17,082 nt of DNA, taken from positions 1 to 17,082 of the forward strand of contig JBOHUC010000151.1 in assembly GCA_050733935.1 (NCBI GenBank), read 5' to 3'. Under the pieces are notes generated by a model that was not told the DNA's origin, searched no databases, and saw nothing but the letters and a program-made list of their open reading frames with translations. Of the stretch, positions 1-6,536 are shown in pieces. Numbering within the stretch: position 1 is the first letter of the stretch; each line of letters opens with the position of its first letter. Made by a program: the position numbers and the translations under genes. This stretch comes from JBOHUC01 sp050733935 (GTDB lineage: Bacteria > Eisenbacteria > RBG-16-71-46 > DASYSL01).

Positions 1-1
1 C

Positions 2-340
2 GCGCGGACCGTTCGCGCCGCGAACCGCGAGGCGGCCACGCTCGCCGCCGCGCGCAACCTTCCGGTGACCGCGGGCCCGGACGCGCACCGCGTCGCGGAG
101 CTCGCGCTCGCGCGCGTCGAATTCGAGGGGCCGCGTCCGGATCCGGCCGACGACGCGGTACTCAAACGCCTGCTGCTCACCGCGCCGCGAAGGCTCGTCA
201 CCCGCGGCGGCTCCCCGTGGAACGAGTGGCGGAGCCAGGTCGTCAAATGCTGGAAGCGCCCGGACGCCGCGCTCGCCTGGCACCTCGCGCGCGGAGCCGT
301 GCGCCGCGTCGTCCTCCCCGCGGCCTACGAGGTCGAGTGA
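2..340 (+). CDS. PHP-domain metal-dependent phosphoesterase, C-terminal part (5' end outside window)
   Basis: The reading frame is open from the first bases and ends at TGA 338-340, so only the last 112 residues are present. The visible part contains NREAATLAAARNLPVTAG followed by PDAH. This matches the C-terminal strand of PHP-family phosphoesterases, where an alanine-rich helix, a Leu-Pro-Val strand and a G(S/P)DAH motif supply a late metal ligand. After it comes a PHP-associated tail with VEFEGPRPDPADDAVLKRLL. The family hydrolyses phosphoesters with a cluster of divalent metals, and the substrate here is unknown. The stop overlaps the GTG of the next glycosyltransferase gene by four bases, so the two are probably co-transcribed and translationally coupled. 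The metal-binding N-terminal motifs lie outside the window, so activity cannot be judged. Family assignment rests on the short DAH region. Confidence 0.7.
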   Translation, partial: ARTVRAANREAATLAAARNLPVTAGPDAHRVAELALARVEFEGPRPDPADDAVLKRLLLTAPRRLVTRGGSPWNEWRSQVVKCWKRPDAALAWHLARGAVRRVVLPAAYEVE

Positions 341-1416
341 GCCCCGGCGAGCGTCCGCTGCGCGTGCTCCACGGCACGTACGAGATCGCGGGCCAGGGGA
401 TGGTGCTCGCGGCGGGGCTTCGCGCCGTGGGCTGCGAGGCACGCTCGCTCGCGTATCGCGTGGATTGGGACGGCCGCGTGCCCGACTTCGTGACCGAGCT
501 CGACCGGCTGCCGAACGATCTTGTGCGCGCGGCCGTGATGGCCGGCGAGCTCGCGCGGCGCGCGCCCGCGTTCGACGTGTTCCATCTCCACTTCGGAACG
601 TCGTTCCTCCCGCGCCAGCTCGATCTCCCGATCCTCAAGGCGATGGGGAAGACGATCGTCTTCCACTTCCACGGGTGCGAGATCCGCGACCGCGCGCACA
701 TGCTTAAGACCCATGCGCTGGCCACGTGCACGGAGTGCGATCCGTTCTGCCGGCCGCCGCACCAGAAGTGGCTCCGGGCGCAGGCCGCGCGCTACGCCGA
801 TCGCGTGTTCTACTCGACGCTCGATCTCGCGGAGTCGGTGCCGGGGGGACACTGGCTCCCGCTTGCGATCGAGTCCGCGCGCTGGGAGGCGGCGGGCCGC
901 GCGACGCCCCTGCCGGATCCGATGCGACGCGACGGCATCCAGGGCCCGGTCGTGATCGCGCACGCGCCGACCAATCGACTCATCAAGGGCACGCGCTTCG
1001 TCGAAGAGGCGGTGACCGCCCTGCGCGAGGAGTTTCCGCGCCTCGAGCTCCGGCTGATCGATCGCCGTCCGTGGGCGGAGATGCCCTCGATCCTCGCGGC
1101 CTGCGACATCCTCGTCGACCAGCTCATGATGGGCTGGTACGGGCTCCTTGCGATCGAAGGGATGAGCATGGGACGCGCGGTCGTCTGTCACGTGCGCGAG
1201 GATTTCAGCCCCGTGCTCGGTGAGGGCCCGATCGTCGACGCACGGCCCGACACGCTGACCGAAGTGCTGCGCGGGCTCGTGCGCGATCCCGCGCGTCGCA
1301 GAGCGCTCGGTGAGCGCGGCGTCGCGTACGCGCGCGCGCACCATGACGCAGCGGCGGTCGGCGAGATCCTGCTCGAGCACTACCGCGAGATCCGGCGCGC
1401 GAAGGCGGTCTCGTGA
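337..1416 (+). CDS. GT4-like (GT-B fold) glycosyltransferase with a four-cysteine N-terminal region
   Basis: The product is 359 residues if started at GTG 337, which overlaps the preceding stop as GTGA and has GAGG four bases upstream. The frame is open further upstream, but there it lies inside the PHP gene. The N-terminal half (about 1-190) has the start RPLRVLHGTYEIAGQG, then FDVFHLHFGTS and TIVFHFHGCEIRD, the usual Rossmann-like acceptor domain of GT4 enzymes. The C-terminal half has IAHAPTNRLIKGTRFVEEAV and ACDILVDQLMMGWYGLLAIE, the nucleotide-sugar donor domain. The second Glu of the family E-x7-E motif is E274, but the first is replaced by Gly. Four cysteines, C114, C131, C134 and C138, suggest a bound metal. 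The protein is likely cytosolic or membrane-peripheral. Donor and acceptor sugars are unknown. The next gene also overlaps by GTGA. Confidence 0.85.
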   Translation: MSPGERPLRVLHGTYEIAGQGMVLAAGLRAVGCEARSLAYRVDWDGRVPDFVTELDRLPNDLVRAAVMAGELARRAPAFDVFHLHFGTSFLPRQLDLPILKAMGKTIVFHFHGCEIRDRAHMLKTHALATCTECDPFCRPPHQKWLRAQAARYADRVFYSTLDLAESVPGGHWLPLAIESARWEAAGRATPLPDPMRRDGIQGPVVIAHAPTNRLIKGTRFVEEAVTALREEFPRLELRLIDRRPWAEMPSILAACDILVDQLMMGWYGLLAIEGMSMGRAVVCHVREDFSPVLGEGPIVDARPDTLTEVLRGLVRDPARRRALGERGVAYARAHHDAAAVGEILLEHYREIRRAKAVS

Positions 1417-2870
1417 GGGTTGTCCTGCGATTCGATCGTTCCCTCGCGGACGTCCCGGAGGCGCGCTGGGCGATCGAGACGATCGCCTCCCTTCTCGAGA
1501 CGCCGTGGCGGACCGAGAGTGCGGGCGCGGGAGCGGACGCCGGCGATGCGGTCGTGTTCGTCGGGCTGCCCGCTCAAGCGCCACGTGACGCTGCGGCCGT
1601 CGTGCCGTGGGAGGACGAAGGCCCGTGGATGCCGGACTCGCTCGCGGTCGCGACCTTCGAAGGCGAGCCACTCGTGTGCCCGCACGGGCGCTTCGATCCG
1701 CCCGGCGCGGCGAACGAGCTCCCGCGCCCGTGGCTCCGGTCGGCGTTCTCGCTGCTCGTGCGCGAAGAGGAGCGGCTCGATCCCCGGCGCGATCAGTGGG
1801 AGTGCTTCAGCGGAACCTTCTCGCGCCTCCACGCGCTCGGCGTGCTCGATCGCGCGCTCGTCTCGGCGCAGGCCGGGCAGCTCGCGCGGCGGATCGAAAC
1901 GTTCGCGGCCGCGCGCGGACAGAGCCTCGAGCGGCGCGTGCGGTGGAGGGGCGGCGCGCGCTTCGCGGTCGCGCTCACGCACGACGTGGACGACATGCGA
2001 CTCTACTCGTTTCGGGAGGCGTGGCGATTGCTCCGGCAGTCCCGCAGTTCCGGGTCGTATGCCTTTCGCGCCGGCATCTCGCTCGCGCTCCGCACGCTCG
2101 GAAACCGAGGCCGTGGACCCGATCCGTACTGGAGCTTCGACCGCTGGGTGGCACTCGAGGAGCGTCACGGCTTCCGGTCGTCGTTCTATTTCTGCTCGCC
2201 CCAGCCTTCGCGCCGGCACGAGTACGACGCGACCTACGGCTTCGACGATCCGGTCGCGTTCGAGGGGCGCGCGCTGCGCGTGCGCGACCTCGTGCGGACG
2301 CTTGCTGACCGCGGGTTCGACGTGGGGCTCCACGGCGCTTACGAGAGTCATCGCGACGCCGCGGAGCTCACGCGCGAGAAGGGGCAGATCGAGGAGGCCG
2401 CGGGCCGGCGCGTCCCTGGCACGCGCCAGCACTTCCTGCGCTTCGACGTTTCGCGCACGTTCTCGGCACAGGAGGCTGCCGGATTCGACTACGACACGAC
2501 TCTCGGCTACAACGAGGCGATCGGATTCCGCGCGGGGATCGCAGGCCCGTTCCATCCGTGGGATGCATCGGCGCGAAAGCCGCACGGCCTGCTCGAGCTT
2601 CCGCTCACGGTGATGGACGGGACCCTGTTCCGAACTCTCGGACTCGACGGTGCGGCGGCCGCGGAACGGGTGCGCGCGCACCTCGACGAGGTCGAGCGCA
2701 CGGGGGGTCTCGCGGTACTCCTGTGGCATCCGAACGGGGCCGATACCAAGCGCTTTCCCGGATGGTGGTCGAGCTACGAGTCGACGCTCGAGCACCTTGC
2801 AGGAAGAGACGCCTGGGTCACGGACGCAGCGACGATCGCCGCCTGGTGGCGGGAGCGCCGGGAGGGCTAG
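1413..2870 (+). CDS. Polysaccharide deacetylase-like (CE4/NodB superfamily) protein
   Basis: The product is 485 residues, starting at GTG 1413 in a GTGA overlap with the glycosyltransferase stop, with a GAAGG sequence upstream. Residues 1-180 form a poorly conserved N-terminal region of the kind found ahead of deacetylase domains in surface-glycan loci. The catalytic-type domain starts with ALTHDVDD, where H190, D191, D193 and D194 correspond to the CE4 TFDD metal motif. It continues with GLHGAYESH, where H307 and H313 would be the histidine ligands, then a TRQHFLRFD segment, a DYDTTLGYNE segment and a C-terminal LLWHPN motif. The family removes N- or O-acetyl groups from glycans. No signal peptide is visible, so the protein may act on a cytoplasmic lipid-linked intermediate. 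The gene ends at TAG 2868-2870 inside a CTAG that also carries the stop of the opposing kelch gene. The exact substrate is unknown. Confidence 0.8.
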   Translation: MRVVLRFDRSLADVPEARWAIETIASLLETPWRTESAGAGADAGDAVVFVGLPAQAPRDAAAVVPWEDEGPWMPDSLAVATFEGEPLVCPHGRFDPPGAANELPRPWLRSAFSLLVREEERLDPRRDQWECFSGTFSRLHALGVLDRALVSAQAGQLARRIETFAAARGQSLERRVRWRGGARFAVALTHDVDDMRLYSFREAWRLLRQSRSSGSYAFRAGISLALRTLGNRGRGPDPYWSFDRWVALEERHGFRSSFYFCSPQPSRRHEYDATYGFDDPVAFEGRALRVRDLVRTLADRGFDVGLHGAYESHRDAAELTREKGQIEEAAGRRVPGTRQHFLRFDVSRTFSAQEAAGFDYDTTLGYNEAIGFRAGIAGPFHPWDASARKPHGLLELPLTVMDGTLFRTLGLDGAAAAERVRAHLDEVERTGGLAVLLWHPNGADTKRFPGWWSSYESTLEHLAGRDAWVTDAATIAAWWRERREG

Positions 2871-5446
2871 TCGAGCACGACCACGCGCTTCGTGCGCACG
2901 GATCCCGCATAGCTCGCACGAAGCCAGTAAACGCCCCCTGGAATGCTTCGTTCGGAAGCGAGCGCGACGCGATGCCGGCCGGGTCCGAGGCCGCCGAGCT
3001 CGCGCACCAGAACCCGTCGTCCTCCCGCCGTCATGAGCTCGATGGTCACGGGCCGGTCATCCGGAACGGTGAAGTCCACGGTGAGCGCGCCGTTCCGTGC
3101 GGGGTGTGGAACGGCACCCTGGAGGCCGAATCCGTCGGAGGACGCGACGTCGATCCAGACTTCATCCGTCGTCTCGAGACCGGTCTCGGACCCGTACTTG
3201 AGCCGGTAGGCATAGCGGCCGTCGGGCACCCCGTCGTCGAGATAGGTCAGGTTTCCCGTTCCGTCCGCAACCGTCGATCCGAGCTCAAGCCAGTGAATGT
3301 TCTCCTGCCGGCGCTCCACGATCCCGGATCGCAACGCGCTGCCCGCGTACCACACGATCGACACGCGACCGTCGCTGGCGCTGCTGCTCACGAGCGAAGG
3401 GCGTGCCGAGACCGGGGCGTCCCACTGGAGCTCCCAAACGTCATTGTGATAGCCGCTGCCGTTCGTCCCGCCGAACAGGACCATCCGATAGCGCGTCGGG
3501 TCGAAGATGGCGGTGTACTCGCGGCGCGCGCTCGGCCCCGTTCCTTCGGGCGCGAGTTGAATCCAGCTCTCTCCGCCTGCGAAGTTGAGCGCCCAGACGT
3601 CGTCCCGGTAGAGGGCCCCATCCCATCCGCCGAAGATCACCATTCGGTCACGCACGGGGTCGTACACGCCGCTCATGAGGTCGCGGCCGACGGGAGGAAC
3701 GCCGGCCGGGCTCAGCTGAGTCCACGTCGGCGTGCCGTCGAACGACAGCGCCCACGCCTGATTCTGGAACGTGTCGTCGCCGAAGCCGCCGAAGACGACG
3801 AGCCGGTCGCGCACCGGATCGTAGATCGAAGCGCCGAGATAGAGCGGAGGAGGCGACGTACCGCCGGGAGTCAGGAGCTCCCAAGTGAGCGTGCCTTCGA
3901 GCGGAATCGTCCAGACCTCGTTCGAGACTCCGCCTGCCGTGATGCCTCCGAAGCTCACGAGACGATCCCGTCGCGAGTCGTATACGGCGTAGTGTCCCCA
4001 GCGCGGATCCGGCGATGGTCCCGCGCTCACGGGGAGGAGGCTCCACTTGGGCGTGCCGCCGAGCTCGAAGGCCCAGAGGTCGTTCAGAAACGTCGGGTGG
4101 CCGCCGAACACGATCATCCGGTCCCGCACCGGATCGTGGATCGTCCCCGTCACCATCCGACCCGACGGTGGCGACGTCACAGGAGCGAGCTCGTTCCAGT
4201 CGAGACCGGACAGTCCCAGACCCCACACGTCGTTTCGATAGTTCAGGTCATAGCCTCCGAAGATCACGAACCGGTCCCGCGGTCTGTCCAGAACGCCCGC
4301 CGCCATGAACCGCTGGGTCGGTGAAGGAAGGTTCACGTCGAGCTCTTCCCACACCGTAGCCCCGGAAAGGCTCAGGCCCCAGGTGTCGTTGCGATAGTCG
4401 CCATCGTATCCGCCGAACAGAAGGAAGCGGTCCTTGTCCGGGTCGTGGACGGCCGCGCCTCCGAAACGCGCGGAGGGCGTGGGTGCCGCGGGAGAGAGGT
4501 TGTTCCACGCGGGCGGGCCGCTCAGGTCGAGCTCCCAGGTTTCGTCGCTCGTGAACGGCGGATCCGGGAGCGTGCCTCCGACGTAGAGGACCCTTTGATG
4601 GAGCGGGTCGTATGCGGCCATGTATTCGCGTCGCGGCGACGGCGGCGTGCCGGACGGCGTGAGGAGCGCCCACGTCGGCGTGCCCGATAGCGAAAGCGCC
4701 CACACGTCGTTCTTGAACTCTGAGCCCGTCCATCCCCCGAAGACGATCAGTCGATCCGCGACCGGGTCGTAGATGCCGGTCATGAGGTCGCGCACTCCGG
4801 GTCCGGGACCGACGGGGAAGATGCGATTCCACTGGAGTGTGCCGGCCAGGGGGAGCTCCCAGACTTCGTCGAGGAATGCGCTCCCGTCCCAGCCCCCGAA
4901 CAGGAGGAGTCGGTCGCGAACCGGATCGTAGTTCCCCGTGAGCGCGCGTCTCGGGGACGGCCCGGGGCCTGCCGGCAGGAGCGGCGTCCACGTGTTCGAG
5001 CCGTCCATCGCGAAGGCATGAACCTCATTCGAAAGCGGGCCGAACCAGAGCTCCCCACCGAAGACGAGCATGCGGTTTCGGTGCGTGTCATGCACCGTGA
5101 CGTGTCCGAAGCGCGGTATTGGTGGCGGAAGCGAGTCGGGAAGCACCGACCATGCAGGATTGCCGGTCGCGAGATTGAGCTGCCAGACGCCGGGGAGAAG
5201 CCCTCGATTTCCGCCGTAGACGAGCAGGCGCTTGCGAATCGGGTCGTAGACCGCTCCGGTCGCGAGGCGTCCCTGGGGGAGGGGACCGGGAGGCCCGTCC
5301 GGAGTGAGCTGCTTCCACGTTCCATCCGCGCCCGCCGACCCGGCCTGCGGCGAAGCCGGAGGCGCGAGAAGCATGAGGGAACAAACCACGAGCACGCCGA
5401 CACGAGCCATGCGCGCTCCCCAGTCTCCCGACAGTCCGATGTGCAT
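2867..5446 (-). CDS. Secreted kelch-repeat beta-propeller protein with C-terminal sorting-type domain
   Basis: The product is 859 residues from ATG 5446, chosen because GAGGAG lies five bases upstream. A second ATG at 5410, with GGGGAG upstream, would give 847 residues. Residues 13-35 (MARVGVLVVCSLMLLAPP followed by ASPQA) are a typical signal peptide. Residues 60-685 hold twelve kelch repeats of about 52 residues, each with a YDPVRDRLLVFGG-like core, a DVW strand and a later conserved Trp. A fibronectin-like segment follows, and the last 87 residues carry PHPARNGALTVDFTVPDDRP and PGGVYWLRA, the style of FlgD Ig-like or type IX-type C-terminal domains of FCB bacteria. The protein is probably exported or surface-bound. 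Ligand and enzymatic activity are unknown. It lies antisense to the glycan genes and need not be part of their pathway. Confidence 0.88.
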   Translation of the reverse strand: MHIGLSGDWGARMARVGVLVVCSLMLLAPPASPQAGSAGADGTWKQLTPDGPPGPLPQGRLATGAVYDPIRKRLLVYGGNRGLLPGVWQLNLATGNPAWSVLPDSLPPPIPRFGHVTVHDTHRNRMLVFGGELWFGPLSNEVHAFAMDGSNTWTPLLPAGPGPSPRRALTGNYDPVRDRLLLFGGWDGSAFLDEVWELPLAGTLQWNRIFPVGPGPGVRDLMTGIYDPVADRLIVFGGWTGSEFKNDVWALSLSGTPTWALLTPSGTPPSPRREYMAAYDPLHQRVLYVGGTLPDPPFTSDETWELDLSGPPAWNNLSPAAPTPSARFGGAAVHDPDKDRFLLFGGYDGDYRNDTWGLSLSGATVWEELDVNLPSPTQRFMAAGVLDRPRDRFVIFGGYDLNYRNDVWGLGLSGLDWNELAPVTSPPSGRMVTGTIHDPVRDRMIVFGGHPTFLNDLWAFELGGTPKWSLLPVSAGPSPDPRWGHYAVYDSRRDRLVSFGGITAGGVSNEVWTIPLEGTLTWELLTPGGTSPPPLYLGASIYDPVRDRLVVFGGFGDDTFQNQAWALSFDGTPTWTQLSPAGVPPVGRDLMSGVYDPVRDRMVIFGGWDGALYRDDVWALNFAGGESWIQLAPEGTGPSARREYTAIFDPTRYRMVLFGGTNGSGYHNDVWELQWDAPVSARPSLVSSSASDGRVSIVWYAGSALRSGIVERRQENIHWLELGSTVADGTGNLTYLDDGVPDGRYAYRLKYGSETGLETTDEVWIDVASSDGFGLQGAVPHPARNGALTVDFTVPDDRPVTIELMTAGGRRVLVRELGGLGPGRHRVALASERSIPGGVYWLRASYAGSVRTKRVVVLD
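2870..3130 (-). other. C-terminal FlgD/type IX-like sorting domain of the kelch protein
   Basis: This stretch encodes residues 773-859 of the kelch protein. It has the order seen in such domains: a PHPARNG turn, a TVDFTVP strand, a VTIELMTAGGR strand ending in basic residues, a GPGRHRVAL strand, GGVYWLRA, and a final basic strand KRVVVLD at the very end of the protein. In FCB-type bacteria such domains sit at the C-terminus of exported proteins and often direct secretion or surface attachment. Whether this organism has a matching secretion system cannot be seen here. Confidence 0.65.
3392..5269 (-). repeat. Twelve-unit kelch repeat array within the secreted propeller gene
   Basis: About twelve units of roughly 156 bases encode blade-like repeats. 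The most constant part is the FGG turn preceded by YDPVRDR or a variant and followed by a (N/D)DVW strand. Units 1, 2, 4 and 5 look closest to units 8, 9, 11 and 12 (for example RDLMTGIYDP against RDLMSGVYDP, and RREYMAAYDP against RREYTAIFDP). This suggests a seven-unit block that was copied, with the second copy two units short. The boundaries are my own reading by eye. Confidence 0.8.
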
Positions 5447-5462
5447 GGCAGCTCCTCGAGGG

Positions 5463-5474
5463 ATCACGCGTGAT
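5463..5474. promoter_or_regulatory. 12-bp perfect palindrome in the kelch leader
   Basis: ATCACGCGTGAT reads the same on both strands. It lies 16 bases upstream of the kelch ATG, just ahead of its GAGGAG ribosome binding site, and downstream of the candidate promoter. It could be an operator for a dimeric regulator or a small RNA hairpin. Such palindromes also arise by chance in this GC-rich DNA, so function is unproven. Confidence 0.3.
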
Positions 5475-5531
5475 GGCAATGTGTCGGTTTGCGATGGGGA
5501 CGTCCGAACTGGAACGAATGAATCCACAATG

Positions 5532-5560
5532 AAGGTAGGCCGCCCCCTCCGGGTCGTCAA
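5532..5560 (-). promoter_or_regulatory. Candidate sigma70-type promoter of the kelch gene
   Basis: Read on the - strand, TTGACG (complement of 5555-5560) and TACCTT (complement of 5532-5537) are separated by exactly 17 bases. The -35 matches the consensus at five of six positions and the -10 at three. A start about 7 bases past the -10 would leave a leader of roughly 80 bases before ATG 5446. The -35 hexamer is identical to the one found upstream of the second methyltransferase gene. Confidence 0.4.
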
Positions 5561-5586
5561 CGCGGGATTCGTGATAGGCTGCGGCC

Positions 5587-6465
5587 GTGACTTACGAATC
5601 GACGGTTCCCGGGGGATCCGCGGCCCGGGCGGAGCACGCCGGTCGGGGCCCCGATGGGTTGCCGTTCTATCGAGTCGACTTCTCGTGTGACGATCGCGAC
5701 CCGCTCCAGGCCCGGCTGAACGCGATCTTCGAGTATGCCGACGACGTCGAAACAAAGGTCCTGCATCGCAGCCGTCTCAACCTGTTCTTCCTGCTGCTCG
5801 ATCGGCTGTCGCGGGAGGGCGCCCTCTCGCGCCGGGACTCGGCCCTCGACATCGGATGCAACGGCGGCGCGTACTCGCGCATGCTGTCGGACTTCGGGTT
5901 CGCGCATGTCCGCGGCGTGGACATCGAGCCCCGTTTCATCGAAACCGCCCGTCGCGAGTTCGCGTTCGAGGCTCCGGAACGTTCCCTGCGGTTCGACGTC
6001 GGCAACGCGGAAGAGATCGACACGCGTGAGAAGGTCGACTTCGTGCTCTGCACCGAAGTCATCGAGCACACGAGCCGGCCGGATCGGGTCGTCCAGGTCA
6101 TCCGGGAGATCCTCAAGCCCGGCGGCGTCGCCGTGGTGACCTTGCCGAACCGGATCTCCCTGCCGTTCCAGATGGCCTGGTGGGCGTACCGGCTCAAGAG
6201 GATGCCGAAGAACCCGGAGTTCGAGGATCACCTCAACTATCCGTTCTATCGCTCGCTCAAGCTGTTCGATTTTCCCGACCTCGAGCTCCTGCAGACGGAC
6301 GGGACGAACCTCCTGCTTCCCTCCCGGCTCCTGCGAGCGCTGTACCGCACGCCGATCTTCGGTCCGGTGCACCACGCGGACTTCCTGCTGTCGCGGCTCT
6401 GGCCCCTCAAGTTCTTCACCCAGTTCTTCTATCTGGTGCTCAGGAAGAGGCGCTCTTCCGGCTGA
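5587..6465 (+). CDS. Class I SAM-dependent methyltransferase
   Basis: The product is 292 residues from GTG 5587. No better in-frame ATG follows, and there is no clear Shine-Dalgarno sequence. A TAGGCT, which could serve as a -10, ends six bases before the GTG, hinting at leaderless expression. Motif I is ALDIGCNGGAYS (D88 to G94), followed by VRGVDIEPRF, whose acidic residue would bind the SAM ribose. FVLCTEVIEHTSRPDRV and ILKPGGVAVVTLPN are the usual later motifs. The C-terminal tail is rich in aromatic and hydrophobic residues (LWPLKFFTQFFYLVL) and may lie on a membrane. Methyltransferases of this type in glycan loci often methylate sugars or cap chains, and the substrate here is unknown. 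The gene is divergent from the kelch gene and separated by 71 bases from the next gene, which has its own promoter. Confidence 0.85.
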   Translation: MTYESTVPGGSAARAEHAGRGPDGLPFYRVDFSCDDRDPLQARLNAIFEYADDVETKVLHRSRLNLFFLLLDRLSREGALSRRDSALDIGCNGGAYSRMLSDFGFAHVRGVDIEPRFIETARREFAFEAPERSLRFDVGNAEEIDTREKVDFVLCTEVIEHTSRPDRVVQVIREILKPGGVAVVTLPNRISLPFQMAWWAYRLKRMPKNPEFEDHLNYPFYRSLKLFDFPDLELLQTDGTNLLLPSRLLRALYRTPIFGPVHHADFLLSRLWPLKFFTQFFYLVLRKRRSSG

Positions 6466-6482
6466 TTCGAGACGGGCAATCG

Positions 6483-6498
6483 CTTGTCCACGCACAAG
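6483..6498. promoter_or_regulatory. Inverted repeat abutting the operon promoter
   Basis: CTTGT and ACAAG are inverted around six bases (CCACGC) and end exactly where the -35 hexamer TTGACG begins. The position would suit a regulator of the downstream operon. The arms are only five bases long, so this could be chance. Confidence 0.25.
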
Positions 6499-6527
6499 TT
6501 GACGGGCCCCGCCGCGCGGGCTACACT
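6499..6527 (+). promoter_or_regulatory. Sigma70-type promoter of the nine-gene glycan operon, probably giving a leaderless mRNA
   Basis: TTGACG (6499-6504) and TACACT (6522-6527) are separated by 17 bases, the best-spaced promoter in the window. The -35 matches consensus at five positions and the -10 at four. Only nine bases (6528-6536) lie between the -10 and ATG 6537, and they hold no Shine-Dalgarno sequence. Transcription should therefore start at or within a few bases of the A of the ATG. Confidence 0.6.
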
Positions 6528-6536
6528 CCCCTCCGT

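Noticed and set aside
325..2795. Long - strand open frames (325-1671 and 1380-2795)
   Set aside because: They are antisense to the GT4 and deacetylase-like genes and show no conserved motif or ribosome binding site.
2558..4324. 588-codon + strand open frame running through the gene junction into the kelch gene
   Set aside because: It crosses the convergent stops and is antisense to clear kelch repeats. The product has no family features.
3392..5269. Regularly spaced repeats as a CRISPR array
   Set aside because: The period of about 156 bases, the diverged units and the intact reading frame show that these are coding kelch repeats.
5372..5410. Kelch protein as a lipoprotein
   Set aside because: The only cysteine of the signal region (VVCSLML) is in the middle of the hydrophobic core and there is no lipobox. 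An ordinary signal peptide ending near ASPQA fits better.
5447..5755. N-terminal extension of the kelch gene to 5755
   Set aside because: The extension is Arg/Pro-rich, lies over the divergent methyltransferase start, and would bury the signal peptide about 115 residues into the protein.
6505..6521. GC-rich partial hairpin (GCCC ... GGGC) before the second methyltransferase as a terminator
   Set aside because: It lies inside the 17-base promoter spacer, has a short stem and no T-run follows.
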